Source of the DNA: Chitinophaga pollutisoli
GTDB lineage: Bacteria; Bacteroidota; Bacteroidia; Chitinophagales; Chitinophagaceae
Assembly: GCF_038396755.1 (NCBI RefSeq)
Contig: NZ_CP149822.1
Location: 3,844,001 to 3,908,000, forward strand
DNA: 64,000 bases
Reading direction: 5' to 3'
Part shown: positions 1-8,781 of the stretch, piece by piece
Layout: each line of letters opens with the position of its first letter
Position numbering within the stretch: position 1 is the first letter of the stretch
Translations under genes and position numbers: made by a program
The notes under the pieces: model-generated
Database searches by the model: none
Told to the model about the DNA's origin: nothing
Seen by the model: the letters and a program-made list of their open reading frames with translations, nothing else

Positions 1-644
1 GCCAGCCACCAACCGGGCTCACTGCCTACGGCCCAGTGCGAGGCGCCTTGCCGGCGCATCTCATTGGCTTTGGGGCTGAGGTCTTTCCGGTCGATACGCA
101 AAGCGGCGTCGGCCCGCTGGACCAACTGGTTGACTTCGGCGGCGCTGAAGCGATAGTCGTTTTTTCCGAAAGGTGACTTATAAGGCGTGATGGCGGCGGC
201 TTCCAGGGCGGGGAGGTCGGCCGCGGAGCGGCTTTCGGCGCCCAGCAATGTATCCTGGTCGAAATAGAACGTGTTTTCGGTAACGCCTTTCGGGGTAGTG
301 ATCAATTCGCGGAGCATTTTCACCTGTACGGTCACCGTATCAAGGTAAAACCAGGTTTCGATGCTGGAATCGCCCGGAGGGCCTTCAGGGAAGATGTAGA
401 AACGGATGGGCGTGTCTTTTCCGGAATATAAACCAATAAGCCCGGCGGAATTATCGCCGTTGACGAAGTTGTGGGCAGCCATCATCTTGTTGGTGACGGT
501 TTTTTCGTCGATACTGGATACATAGGTACTGATCGCCGAAATCCGGGAAGCTTCCGCAGCCTCGGCTTCGGCTTTCTTTTCCCCGCCGCCCGCGCAGGCG
601 GTCAGCAAAGCCATGACAGGGAATAATAAAACATATGGTTTCAT
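1..644 (-). CDS. Putative lipoprotein, C-terminus beyond left edge
   Basis: The minus-strand frame is open from an ATG at 642-644 to the window edge, 214 codons. The N-terminus is a lipoprotein signal with lipobox LTAC (Cys17) followed by a Gly-rich and then an Ala/Glu-rich linker, so the product should be lipid-anchored in the envelope. The remainder has no domain I can name. The last visible residues include SEPGWW, which recalls the G-N/S-E-P-G/F-W motif of small envelope proteins of the COG3650 type; that is only a resemblance. It is divergent from the two-component pair starting at 802, with 157 bp between. Function unknown; the missing C-terminus would decide it. Confidence 0.7.
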   Translation of the reverse strand, partial: MKPYVLLFPVMALLTACAGGGEKKAEAEAAEASRISAISTYVSSIDEKTVTNKMMAAHNFVNGDNSAGLIGLYSGKDTPIRFYIFPEGPPGDSSIETWFYLDTVTVQVKMLRELITTPKGVTENTFYFDQDTLLGAESRSAADLPALEAAAITPYKSPFGKNDYRFSAAEVNQLVQRADAALRIDRKDLSPKANEMRRQGASHWAVGSEPGWWL

Positions 645-760
645 AAGGAATGTTTTAAAAACGGCCAAAGTACGCGAAAGCCGTGCCAGTTTCAAATGGC
701 TGTTGGCGCTCAGTAAGTTAGCTTTTTTATGGATAACAGCGGGCCAGGGCAAAGGGTTCG

Positions 761-794
761 CTTCAAAATTGCTTCAAATTTGTGCGTAATTTTG
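761..794 (+). promoter_or_regulatory. Direct-repeat operator plus -7 element of the first two-component pair
   Basis: TTCAAAA-N4-TTCAAAT lies at 762-779, two half-sites exactly 11 bp apart, the usual geometry for OmpR/PhoB-family regulators. A perfect Bacteroidota -7 element, TAATTTTG, follows at 787-794. There is no TTG at the -33 position; the repeats cover it, as expected at an activator-dependent promoter. The first 16 bp of the site recur exactly at 2763-2778. The start codon at 802 is so close that the transcript would be nearly leaderless. Confidence 0.6.
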
Positions 795-801
795 CCTGAT
801 T

Positions 802-1485
802 ATGAAAGTCTTGCTGATTGAAGACAATGTGGAGCTGGCCAGCAGCATCTCGGCGTTTCTGGCCCGCGAGGGGTATATCTGCGAAGTAAGCTACAATATG
901 CGCGATGCGCTGGACAAGCTGATTTCCTTCCAGTACGACTGCGTGCTGCTCGACATCATGCTGCCAGATGGCAACGGGCTGGAGATCCTCCGGTTTATGC
1001 GCAAAGACCAGGTGCATAGCCCGGTCCTCATCCTTTCCGCCAAAAATTCGCTGGACGACAAGATCATCGGGCTGGAAGAAGGGGCCGACGACTACCTGAC
1101 GAAGCCCTTCCACATGCCGGAACTCAATGCCCGCCTCCGGGCCATTTACCGGCGGAAGAAGCTCAATGGCAGCAATATTATCGCTTTCAACGAAATCACC
1201 CTCAACATCGACACTTTCGAAGCCTGGGTCAACGGCACGATGCTGGACATGACGCGCAAGGAATTCGACCTGCTGATGTATTTCATGGTCAACAAGAACA
1301 GGGTGCTGTCGCGCCAGTCGATCGCCGCGCATCTCTGGGGCGATTACACCGATAACCTTTCCAATTTCGACTTCGTATACCAGCATGTGAAGAACATCCG
1401 CAAGAAAATCAGCGCCGCCAACGGCACCGATTACATCGGCACGGTGTACGGGCTGGGGTATAAATTCAATACATCCCGTCAATAA
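802..1485 (+). CDS. OmpR/PhoB-family response regulator
   Basis: This 227-residue protein has an N-terminal receiver domain (about 1-115; acidic residues E7 and D8, phospho-acceptor D51 in LLDIMLPDGNG, Lys in TKPF) and a C-terminal winged-helix DNA-binding domain (about 130-225, ending GLGYKF). It is the cytoplasmic output of the sensor kinase that starts 7 bp after its stop. Its own promoter carries the direct repeat at 762-779 and the same repeat precedes the tolC-RND-adaptor operon, so autoregulation and control of efflux are likely; this is inference. It resembles the regulator at 30399 closely in layout. The phosphorylating stimulus cannot be read from the sequence. Confidence 0.93.
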   Translation: MKVLLIEDNVELASSISAFLAREGYICEVSYNMRDALDKLISFQYDCVLLDIMLPDGNGLEILRFMRKDQVHSPVLILSAKNSLDDKIIGLEEGADDYLTKPFHMPELNARLRAIYRRKKLNGSNIIAFNEITLNIDTFEAWVNGTMLDMTRKEFDLLMYFMVNKNRVLSRQSIAAHLWGDYTDNLSNFDFVYQHVKNIRKKISAANGTDYIGTVYGLGYKFNTSRQ

Positions 1486-1492
1486 CAACGCC

Positions 1493-2818
1493 ATGAAGAT
1501 TGTAGACAGATTTACGTTGTGGTTCCTGGGCGTTACGCTGCTGATCATCCCGATCAACAGCGTGATTACTTACCAGAGCATCAAGGGGCAGATCGACAAG
1601 GCGGCCATTACCCGGCTGAAGCATGTGAACGAGCGGGCCGCGCAGCAGCTGGCGAGGGGCGAGGCTGTCGGGGAATTCATGCAGGGGTGCCGGATTAAAG
1701 CGGCGCCTTCGGATTCCACCATGCCAGCGGACTTCTTCCTCATCACCGACCGCGACGTTAAACACGATCCGGATATGGAGGATTACGACCGGAAGATCAC
1801 CGTGGCGTCTTGGCATATGATCAACGGCGTGAGCTACAAAATTATTTCCGGCGACTATGTGACGCGTTCGGAGCAGATATTGGCGGGTTTGCGGGAATCG
1901 ATCATGTGGAAGCTGGTCATATTGATCGGTTTGATCGTACTCACGGCGCGCCTGGCTTCGCGGCTGGTGCTGGCGCCTTTTTACAGCACGCTCAAGAAAC
2001 TGCAGCGCTTCAACCTGCGCTCGCGCACGAAACTGAAATTCAAGCGTTCGCGGACGAAGGAATTCAACGAATTGAATTGTTTCGTGGAGAAGATGACGGA
2101 CAAGGCGGTAGACGATTACATCCATCTGAAAGAATTCTCCGAAAATGCTTCCCACGAGCTGCAGACGCCGCTGGCCATCATCCGGAGCAAACTGGAATTG
2201 ATGTCGGAATATAATATTGAAGGCGAACAGGCGGTGCTGATTTCCGATATGCAGAACGCGGTGGACCGGCTCATGCGGATCAACCGCAGCCTCGTGCTGC
2301 TGTCGCGCCTTGAAAACAATGAGTTCGAATGCGAGGAATTGCTGGATATATCGCGGTACGCCCGGGAAACGGTCAACACTTTCTGCGACCTCATTACCAT
2401 CAAAGGCCTCACGATGGACTATCGCATCGAGGAGCGGGTGGAAGTGAAGCTGCACACGGCTTTGGTGGATATCCTGCTCAACAACCTCATCGGCAACGCC
2501 ATCCGTCACAACTACGCGGGCGGGCATATTTCGATCGAGCTGAACAGCCGGCACCTTATGATTTCGAATACCGGCCCCGAGCCGCAGGCGCCCCCGGAAG
2601 AGATGTTCCTGCGTTTCCGGAAGGGTACGGCGTGCCAGAGCTCCGTTGGCATCGGCCTGTCTATCGTGAAGCAGATCTGTGATATGAACGGCTTTACCAT
2701 TGAGTACCGCTTTCAAGCCGGTCATCACATAATTACGATCGATTTTCCTTCCACTTTCACTTCTTCAAAATTGCTTCAGAATGATACGCGCTATTTGCAT
2801 GAGAAAACTCAGCTGTAA
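1493..2818 (+). CDS. Sensor histidine kinase, partner of the regulator at 802
   Basis: A 441-residue membrane kinase. TM1 covers about 8-28, a periplasmic segment of roughly 105 residues follows, then TM2 at about 138-158. The H-box is SHELQTPLAII with His221, then N-box NNLIGNAIRHN and G2 box GIGLSIVK. The periplasmic part is short and has no recognisable sensor fold. It lies 7 bp behind the response regulator and 37 bp before the outer-membrane efflux gene. A copy of the regulator binding site (2763-2778) is embedded in its last coding codons, so the 3' end of this gene probably doubles as the promoter region of the efflux operon. Confidence 0.93.
   Translation: MKIVDRFTLWFLGVTLLIIPINSVITYQSIKGQIDKAAITRLKHVNERAAQQLARGEAVGEFMQGCRIKAAPSDSTMPADFFLITDRDVKHDPDMEDYDRKITVASWHMINGVSYKIISGDYVTRSEQILAGLRESIMWKLVILIGLIVLTARLASRLVLAPFYSTLKKLQRFNLRSRTKLKFKRSRTKEFNELNCFVEKMTDKAVDDYIHLKEFSENASHELQTPLAIIRSKLELMSEYNIEGEQAVLISDMQNAVDRLMRINRSLVLLSRLENNEFECEELLDISRYARETVNTFCDLITIKGLTMDYRIEERVEVKLHTALVDILLNNLIGNAIRHNYAGGHISIELNSRHLMISNTGPEPQAPPEEMFLRFRKGTACQSSVGIGLSIVKQICDMNGFTIEYRFQAGHHIITIDFPSTFTSSKLLQNDTRYLHEKTQL
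2763..2797 (+). promoter_or_regulatory. Second copy of the direct-repeat operator, before the efflux operon
   Basis: TTCAAAA-N4-TTCAGAA at 2764-2781 matches the site at 762-779; 16 consecutive bases from 2763 to 2778 are identical. A TTTG at 2794-2797 stands 19 bp after the start of the second half-site (18 bp in the first copy) and forms a weak -7 element, GCTATTTG. It lies inside the end of the kinase gene, 59 bp before the tolC-like start codon. Confidence 0.55.
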
Positions 2819-2855
2819 GGCTGCCATGCTTTAAAAACCGCACATTTTCATTCAG

Positions 2856-4253
2856 ATGACATCACGCTATTCCGTTCATCTGCTGTTGTCTGTTATCCTT
2901 CTTACCGGTTCCATCGGCGCCCGCGCGCAGGTGCTGACCCTGAAAGATGCTGTACAAACGGCACTGAACAATTACGGTTCCATCAAGGCGAAAGCCAATT
3001 ACGTCAATGCTTCCAAAGCGGCTGCGGAACAGGCTCGGCGGGATTACCTGCCCAACTTCAGCGTGTCTGCGCAACAGGATTATGGTACCATCAACGGCCA
3101 GAACGGTCCGCTTTACGGATTCGGGGGCCTGGGCGTAGCCTCCTCCGGGATGGCCATGCCGGAACAAAACTGGAATGCCGCGTTCGGGGCGCTTTATCTC
3201 GCAAACATTAACTGGGAATTTTTTGCCTTCGGCAGGATGAAGGAGAAGATCAAAGCCGCCGAAACGCTCGCCCGCCGCGATGAGCGCGACTGGCAGCAGG
3301 AGCAGTTCCGTCACGAAGTAAAGGTGGCGGCCACTTACCTGAACCTGCTGGCGGCGCAGCGGCTCACCAAAGCCTGGGAGCGCAACCTGGAAAGAGCCGA
3401 TACCTTCCGGTCGGTGGTGACGCGCCGCGCGCTGAACGGCCTCATCGCCGGTGTGGATTCCTCGCTGGCCAATGCGGAAGTCGCCAATGCGAAGATCTCG
3501 CTCGTGCGCTCGCGCGACGTGGAGCAGGAGCAGGGCAACCAGCTGGCGCAGCTCATGGGAACGGTGCCGCAATCTTATATCCTCGACTCTTTCATCCTCA
3601 CGCGCCTGCCCCTGGTGGTAACGGATACCGTAGCGATGCGGACTGACGTCCACCCCGTCCTGCAATTCTACCAAAGCCGCATCCGGCTGAGCCAGGAACA
3701 GGAGAAATACATCCGTACCCTGCAATATCCCGCGTTCAGCCTGTTCAGCGTGCTGCAGACAAGGGGCTCCGGCTTCCAGGCGGAATACATCACCGACCAC
3801 ACGGCGTTCACCCGCGACTACTGGACCGGCGTGAAACCCAGCCGCACCAACTACCTGTTCGGCGTGGGCGTTACCTGGAACCTGACGAGCATCACGCGCG
3901 TCAACAAGCAGATGAGCGCGCAGGAATACACTTCCAAAGCTTTGCAAAATGAGATGGAAGTCGTCGACCAGCAACTGAAAGCACAACTTTCGCTCGCCGA
4001 TACGAAGATGAAAAATGCGATCGACACCTACCGCGAAGCATTGGTGCAGATCAAATCCGCTTCAGATGCCTATCTCCAGAAAACCGTGATGTACAAGAAC
4101 GGGTTGAGCACGCTGGTAGACGTTACCCAGGCGCTGTATACCCTCAACCGCGCGGAAACCGACCGCGATGTGGCGTATAGCAACGTGTGGCAGGCGCTGC
4201 TGCTGAAAGCCGCGGCGGCAGGGGATTTTGGATTATTTATCAACGAATTTTAA
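2856..4253 (+). CDS. TolC-family outer-membrane efflux protein
   Basis: A 465-residue protein with a Sec signal peptide ending near RAQ (residue 25). The body has two halves of long helical, Ala/Gln/Glu-rich segments, typical of the outer membrane efflux family that forms a trimeric channel through the outer membrane and periplasm. The start is supported by the signal peptide directly after the ATG. It is first in an operon with an RND pump (12 bp downstream) and a periplasmic adaptor, so all three parts of a tripartite pump are encoded together. Expression is likely controlled by the two-component pair just upstream. The substrate is unknown. Confidence 0.9.
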   Translation: MTSRYSVHLLLSVILLTGSIGARAQVLTLKDAVQTALNNYGSIKAKANYVNASKAAAEQARRDYLPNFSVSAQQDYGTINGQNGPLYGFGGLGVASSGMAMPEQNWNAAFGALYLANINWEFFAFGRMKEKIKAAETLARRDERDWQQEQFRHEVKVAATYLNLLAAQRLTKAWERNLERADTFRSVVTRRALNGLIAGVDSSLANAEVANAKISLVRSRDVEQEQGNQLAQLMGTVPQSYILDSFILTRLPLVVTDTVAMRTDVHPVLQFYQSRIRLSQEQEKYIRTLQYPAFSLFSVLQTRGSGFQAEYITDHTAFTRDYWTGVKPSRTNYLFGVGVTWNLTSITRVNKQMSAQEYTSKALQNEMEVVDQQLKAQLSLADTKMKNAIDTYREALVQIKSASDAYLQKTVMYKNGLSTLVDVTQALYTLNRAETDRDVAYSNVWQALLLKAAAAGDFGLFINEF

Positions 4254-4265
4254 TCTTACCGGATA

Positions 4266-7200
4266 ATGGGACTTATTAAAGGCGCACTAAACAAACCGAT
4301 CACCATCATGGTACTGGTGGCGGGACTGTTTTTCTTCGGTGTGAAAGCGGTGCGGGAAGTGAAAGTAGATATCTTCCCGAAGCTTGACATGCCGGTGCTG
4401 TACATCGCCCACCCTTTCGGCGGGTACACGCCCAACCAGATGGAAGCCTTCTTCGCCAAGCAATATGTGAACATCCTGCTTTTCGTGAACGGTGTGAAAT
4501 CGATCGAAACCAAGAATATCCAGGGCCTCACACTCATGAAGCTCAACTTTTACGAAGGCACCAACATGAGCCAGGCCGCGGCGGAAGTGTCCGCATTCTC
4601 GAACCGTGCGCAGGCGATCTTCCCGCCGGGGTCGCAGCCGCCGTTCATCATCCGCTTCGACGCGTCGACGTTGCCGGTAGGCGAGCTGGTGCTCAGTTCC
4701 GAAAAGCGTACCAACAATGAGCTGATGGACCTGGCCAACGTGTACGTCCGCGCTTCGTTCACTTCCATCCCCGGCCTCGTGGCGCCGCCGCCGTTCGGGG
4801 GCAACATCCGCACGGTGGTGATCAAGGCTGACCCCGAGCTGTTGCGTATCCATCAGCTCACGCCCGACCAGCTGGTGGAAGCTTTGCGCTTCGGCAACCA
4901 GGTGGCGCCTTCGGGCAACGTGCGCATCGGCGACAAAAACTACATCACACCTACGAATACGACCGTTAAAAACATCAAGGATTTCGAGAATCTGCCGCTG
5001 TTTAAAGGCGGTGTGCAAACGCTCTTCCTCCGCGATGTGGCAACGGTGGAAGACGGAGCGGATATCGCCGCGGGGTACGCCCTCGTAAATGGCCGCCGCT
5101 CCGTTTACCTCAACGTGGCCAAATCGGCCGACGCATCCACCTGGGAAGTGGTGCAGAACCTGAAGAAAGCCATCCCGCGCCTGCAGGCGCAGTTGCCGGA
5201 AGATGTAACACTCAGTTACGAATTCGACCAGAGCACCTACGTGATGAACGCCGTGAAGAGCCTCGTCACCGAAGGCATCATCGGCGCGATCCTCACGGGG
5301 CTGATGGTGGTCCTCTTTTTGGGAGACCTTCGCGGCGCGCTTATCGTAATTCTCACCATTCCGGTTTCCATCATTTCAGGCGTATTGTTCCTGAGCCTCT
5401 TCGGCCAAACGATCAATATCATGACGCTGAGCGGCCTCGCGCTTGCGATCGGCATCCTCGTCGATGAAAGCACGGTGACGATCGAAAATATCCACCAGCA
5501 CTTCGATATGGGCAAGCCAAAAGCCCTCGCCATATGGGACGCCTGTAAAGAAATCGCCTTCCCAAAGCTCCTGATCCTGTTCTGTATCCTCGCCGTATTC
5601 GCACCCGCTTTCACGATGAAAGGCATCCCCGGGTCACTGTTCCTCCCGCTGGCATTGGCGATCGGCTTCTCCATGATCACTTCTTATTTCCTGTCCCAGA
5701 CCTTTGTGCCGGTGATGGCCAACTGGATCATGAAAGGACATAAGAAAGGACATGTGCCCGTTGATGAAAACGATACCTGGGACCAGAAGAAAGTACTTGT
5801 GGAACGCGCGGATTTCAATAACGATGGGAAGATCAGCCGTTTCGAGAAATTCCGTAACCGCTTTATGGCGATGATCGACAGGCTGATGCCGGCGCGCAAA
5901 CCCGTAGTGATCGTATACCTGGTAGTCATTAGCGGCCTCGCCTTCTGGTTGCTGGCAGGGATCGGGAGAGATGTATTGCCGCGTACCAATGGCGGCCAAT
6001 TCCAACTGCGGATGCGTGCGGAAGAAGGGACGAGAATGGAAAGAACGGAAGAAAAAACGCTGCGCGCCATTCGCACTATCGAAGAAATCGTTGGTAAGGA
6101 AAATATTAGCATCACATCGTCATATGTAGGCCAGCACCCGGCGTTGTTTTCGGTGAGCCCGATCTACCTGTTCATGGCGGGGCCGCACGAAGCGGTGATC
6201 CAGGTGAGCCTGAACAAAGACAAACACTTCGAGCTGGAAGAGCTGAAGGAAAGGCTGCGTGCGGGATTGAAAGAGAAAGTGCCGGATATGACGTTTTCGT
6301 TCGAGCCCATCGAGCTGACCGATAAAATCCTGAGCCAGGGCTCGCCCACGCCGGTGGAAGTGCGCATCTCTGGAAGAAATAAAAAGCAGAACGAGGAATA
6401 CGCCAATAAAATCATTGAAAAGCTGAAAGCCATCCATTACATGCGCGACGTCCAGTTGCAACAATCCACAAAGTACCCGGCGATCAACATTGAAGTGGAT
6501 CGCACGCGGCTGGCGCAGTTGGGGGGAGATATGACGGACGTGACCCGGTCGCTCATCGCTTCCACCTCTTCCAGCCGTTTAACGGAAAAGAATGTTTGGG
6601 TGGATGAGAAAGCAGGCCTCAGTTACAGCGTGCAAGTGCAGGTCCCGGAGAACAAAATGAACAGCATCGACGAGATCGCCGAGATCCCGCTGCTCAAAAA
6701 CGCTTCGCGCCCCGTGCTCGGCGATGTGGCTACCATCACGCCTGGCACCACTTACGGTGAAAACGATAACCTCGGCGCCATGCCCATGATCTCCGTGACG
6801 GCAAACCTCTTCGACACCGATCTCGGCACCGCCAGCAAAGACGTGGAAGCCGCGATCGCTTCGCTTGGCGAACTGCCCCGCGGCCTCACGATGGAGCCCG
6901 TGGGCCTCAGTAACACCCTGACGGAAACCCTGAGCAGCCTGCAAAGCGGCCTGCTGGTGGCGATCATCGTGATCTTCCTCATGCTGACCGCCAACTTCCA
7001 GTCGTTCCGCGTGTCTTTCGTGGTGCTAACGACCGTCCCCGCTGTAATCCTGGGTGCGCTGTTGCTGCTGCGCATTACGGGCAGCACGCTCAACCTGCAA
7101 TCGTATATGGGCATTATTATGTCTGTCGGCGTATCGATTTCCAACGCAGTGCTGTTGATCACGAATGCGGAGCATTTGCGGCGCCACAACGGCGACGCGC

Positions 7201-7499
7201 TGGCATCCGCCAGGGAAGCCGCCGCGCTGCGGCTCCGCCCGATCCTGATGACGAGCCTCGCGATGGTGGTGGGGATGATCCCCATGGCTATCGGGCACGG
7301 CGAAGGCGGCGACCAGGTGAGCCCGTTGGGCCGCGCGGTGATCGGCGGGCTGGTGGCTTCCACCGTGGCCGCGCTGGTGATCCTGCCGCTGGTATTCGCC
7401 TGGGTGATGAAGAAAGTATCCACGCAAAGTGTATCGCTCGATCCTGAAAACAAAGAAAGTAAACACTATATACCCAACCTGTATGAACATCATCAATAA
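4266..7499 (+). CDS. RND-family efflux permease with an EF-hand-like cytoplasmic loop
   Basis: This 1077-residue inner-membrane pump has the RND layout: TM1 at the N-terminus (about 12-30), a large periplasmic loop, TM2-6, a second loop, then TM8-12. The proton-relay helix reads LAIGILVDESTVTIENI, so the usual Asp-Asp pair is Asp-Glu. In the cytoplasmic segment between the two halves, residues 516-527 form a complete EF-hand loop (D-F-N-N-D-G-K-I-S-R-F-E), unusual for RND pumps. It is flanked by the tolC-like gene and the adaptor, whose start overlaps the end of this gene by 17 bp. The overall pattern fits the hydrophobic-compound (HAE) side of the family more than the heavy-metal (CzcA) side. 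Substrate unknown. Confidence 0.92.
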   Translation: MGLIKGALNKPITIMVLVAGLFFFGVKAVREVKVDIFPKLDMPVLYIAHPFGGYTPNQMEAFFAKQYVNILLFVNGVKSIETKNIQGLTLMKLNFYEGTNMSQAAAEVSAFSNRAQAIFPPGSQPPFIIRFDASTLPVGELVLSSEKRTNNELMDLANVYVRASFTSIPGLVAPPPFGGNIRTVVIKADPELLRIHQLTPDQLVEALRFGNQVAPSGNVRIGDKNYITPTNTTVKNIKDFENLPLFKGGVQTLFLRDVATVEDGADIAAGYALVNGRRSVYLNVAKSADASTWEVVQNLKKAIPRLQAQLPEDVTLSYEFDQSTYVMNAVKSLVTEGIIGAILTGLMVVLFLGDLRGALIVILTIPVSIISGVLFLSLFGQTINIMTLSGLALAIGILVDESTVTIENIHQHFDMGKPKALAIWDACKEIAFPKLLILFCILAVFAPAFTMKGIPGSLFLPLALAIGFSMITSYFLSQTFVPVMANWIMKGHKKGHVPVDENDTWDQKKVLVERADFNNDGKISRFEKFRNRFMAMIDRLMPARKPVVIVYLVVISGLAFWLLAGIGRDVLPRTNGGQFQLRMRAEEGTRMERTEEKTLRAIRTIEEIVGKENISITSSYVGQHPALFSVSPIYLFMAGPHEAVIQVSLNKDKHFELEELKERLRAGLKEKVPDMTFSFEPIELTDKILSQGSPTPVEVRISGRNKKQNEEYANKIIEKLKAIHYMRDVQLQQSTKYPAINIEVDRTRLAQLGGDMTDVTRSLIASTSSSRLTEKNVWVDEKAGLSYSVQVQVPENKMNSIDEIAEIPLLKNASRPVLGDVATITPGTTYGENDNLGAMPMISVTANLFDTDLGTASKDVEAAIASLGELPRGLTMEPVGLSNTLTETLSSLQSGLLVAIIVIFLMLTANFQSFRVSFVVLTTVPAVILGALLLLRITGSTLNLQSYMGIIMSVGVSISNAVLLITNAEHLRRHNGDALASAREAAALRLRPILMTSLAMVVGMIPMAIGHGEGGDQVSPLGRAVIGGLVASTVAALVILPLVFAWVMKKVSTQSVSLDPENKESKHYIPNLYEHHQ
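5811..5846 (+). other. EF-hand-like calcium-binding loop codons inside the RND pump
   Basis: Twelve codons give D-F-N-N-D-G-K-I-S-R-F-E. Asp at positions 1 and 5, Asn at 3, Gly at 6, Ile at 8 and Glu at 12 match the canonical EF-hand loop pattern in full. The position corresponds to the cytoplasmic linker between the two halves of the transporter. Confidence 0.7.
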
Positions 7500-8583
7500 A
7501 ACACCGGGCCTGGCCCTTGTTGCGGCCGTATGGCTCGCCGGTTGCGGTGTTTCGCAGAGCAAACCGGACAATGCAAAAGCAGAATCGGCGACGGTAGTCA
7601 CCGCATTTCCGCTCGGGAAAGACATTTTCTCCGCATCCCTGAGAACGCCGGGAGAGCTGCAGGCTTTCCAGCAGGTAGACCTCTACGCGAAGGTGAACAG
7701 CTTCGTCCGCCGCCTGAATGTGGACGTGGGTTCTACCGTACAGGCCGGGCAGGTGCTGGCCACGATGGAGGCCCCCGAGCTGGGGAGCGCCCTGGCCGGC
7801 GCTGAATCGCGGCTCCGCTCGCAGGAAGCCGTGTATCTCGCCAGCAAAGCCAATTACGACCGTTTATACCAGACCAGCCTCACGCCGGGTACCGTTTCAC
7901 AGAACGATCTCGACCTGGCTTTCGCCAAGCAGCAGAGCGATTTCGCGCAGAAAGAAGCCGCCAAAGCCGCGTACCGAGAATTCGCCGACCAGCGCAACTA
8001 CCTGGAGATCAGGGCGCCCTTCGCCGGTGTGATCAGCGCGCGTAACGTGAGTGCCGGCGCTTACGTTGGCCCCTCGGGAAAAGGTTCCGAAATGCCGCTC
8101 TTCACGCTGCAGGAACAGAAAAAACTGCGCCTCGTGGTCGCCGTGCCCGAAGCATATACGCCCTACCTGAAAGAAAAACGCGAAGTGAAATTCGTTGTGA
8201 AGTCGCTCGGCAACCGCGAATTCAGCGCCGTCATCAACCGCCTCGCCGGCGCGCTCGACTCCCGCCTCCGCGCGCAACGCGTGGAAATGGACGTCATCAA
8301 CAACGATAAACTCCTCCTCCCCGGCATGGTCACCGAAGTGCACATCCCGATGCAAACCGCCGACAGCGTGTTCGTCGTGCCTTCCTCCGCTGTCGTCAAC
8401 TCCACCGAAAAAGTGTTCGTGATCCGCATCAATGGACAAAAATCGGAATGGGTAGACGTGAAGAAAGGCCGGGAGGCGGACGGTAAAACAGAAATATTCG
8501 GAAACCTCCGCGAAGGAGATATGCTTGTGGAAAAGGCGAACGACGAAATCAGGAACGGATCAGCCGTATCGATCAAAAAGTAA
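7483..8583 (+). CDS. RND efflux periplasmic adaptor (membrane fusion) lipoprotein
   Basis: The start at 7483 gives 366 residues with a lipobox LAGC (Cys21); an upstream in-frame ATG at 7429 would bury this signal, so the internal start is preferred. After a short linker come a biotinyl-lipoyl-like segment around residues 55-90, a coiled-coil hairpin about 85-155, the second half of the lipoyl motif (YLEIRAPFAGVI) and beta-barrel and membrane-proximal domains. Such adaptors join the RND pump to the TolC-like channel in the periplasm. The gene overlaps the pump gene by 17 bp and ends the operon, followed by a strong terminator. Confidence 0.9.
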   Translation: MNIINKTPGLALVAAVWLAGCGVSQSKPDNAKAESATVVTAFPLGKDIFSASLRTPGELQAFQQVDLYAKVNSFVRRLNVDVGSTVQAGQVLATMEAPELGSALAGAESRLRSQEAVYLASKANYDRLYQTSLTPGTVSQNDLDLAFAKQQSDFAQKEAAKAAYREFADQRNYLEIRAPFAGVISARNVSAGAYVGPSGKGSEMPLFTLQEQKKLRLVVAVPEAYTPYLKEKREVKFVVKSLGNREFSAVINRLAGALDSRLRAQRVEMDVINNDKLLLPGMVTEVHIPMQTADSVFVVPSSAVVNSTEKVFVIRINGQKSEWVDVKKGREADGKTEIFGNLREGDMLVEKANDEIRNGSAVSIKK

Positions 8584-8611
8584 GTACGAATCATAGAGTG
8601 GCCAGGTTGAC

Positions 8612-8647
8612 GGGAACAGCGCGGTGATAGGCGCTGTTCCCTTTTTT
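8612..8647 (+). terminator. Rho-independent terminator of the efflux operon
   Basis: An 11-bp perfect stem (8612-8622 with 8631-8641) closes an 8-nt loop and is followed by six T at 8642-8647. It lies 28 bp after the adaptor stop codon. The remaining 134 bp up to the next gene are AT-rich; no clear -7/-33 pair was recognised there. Confidence 0.85.
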
Positions 8648-8781
8648 ATTGCGCGCCGTTAAAAATCATGCCACATAATTTTTTGTTTATCACACTGATA
8701 ATCATATTGTTGAGTGTAGAGAAGAATCTACAGTCGTTTTGTTTTAAAAATGAATAATTTTCAGCCGATTATGAGAAAATT

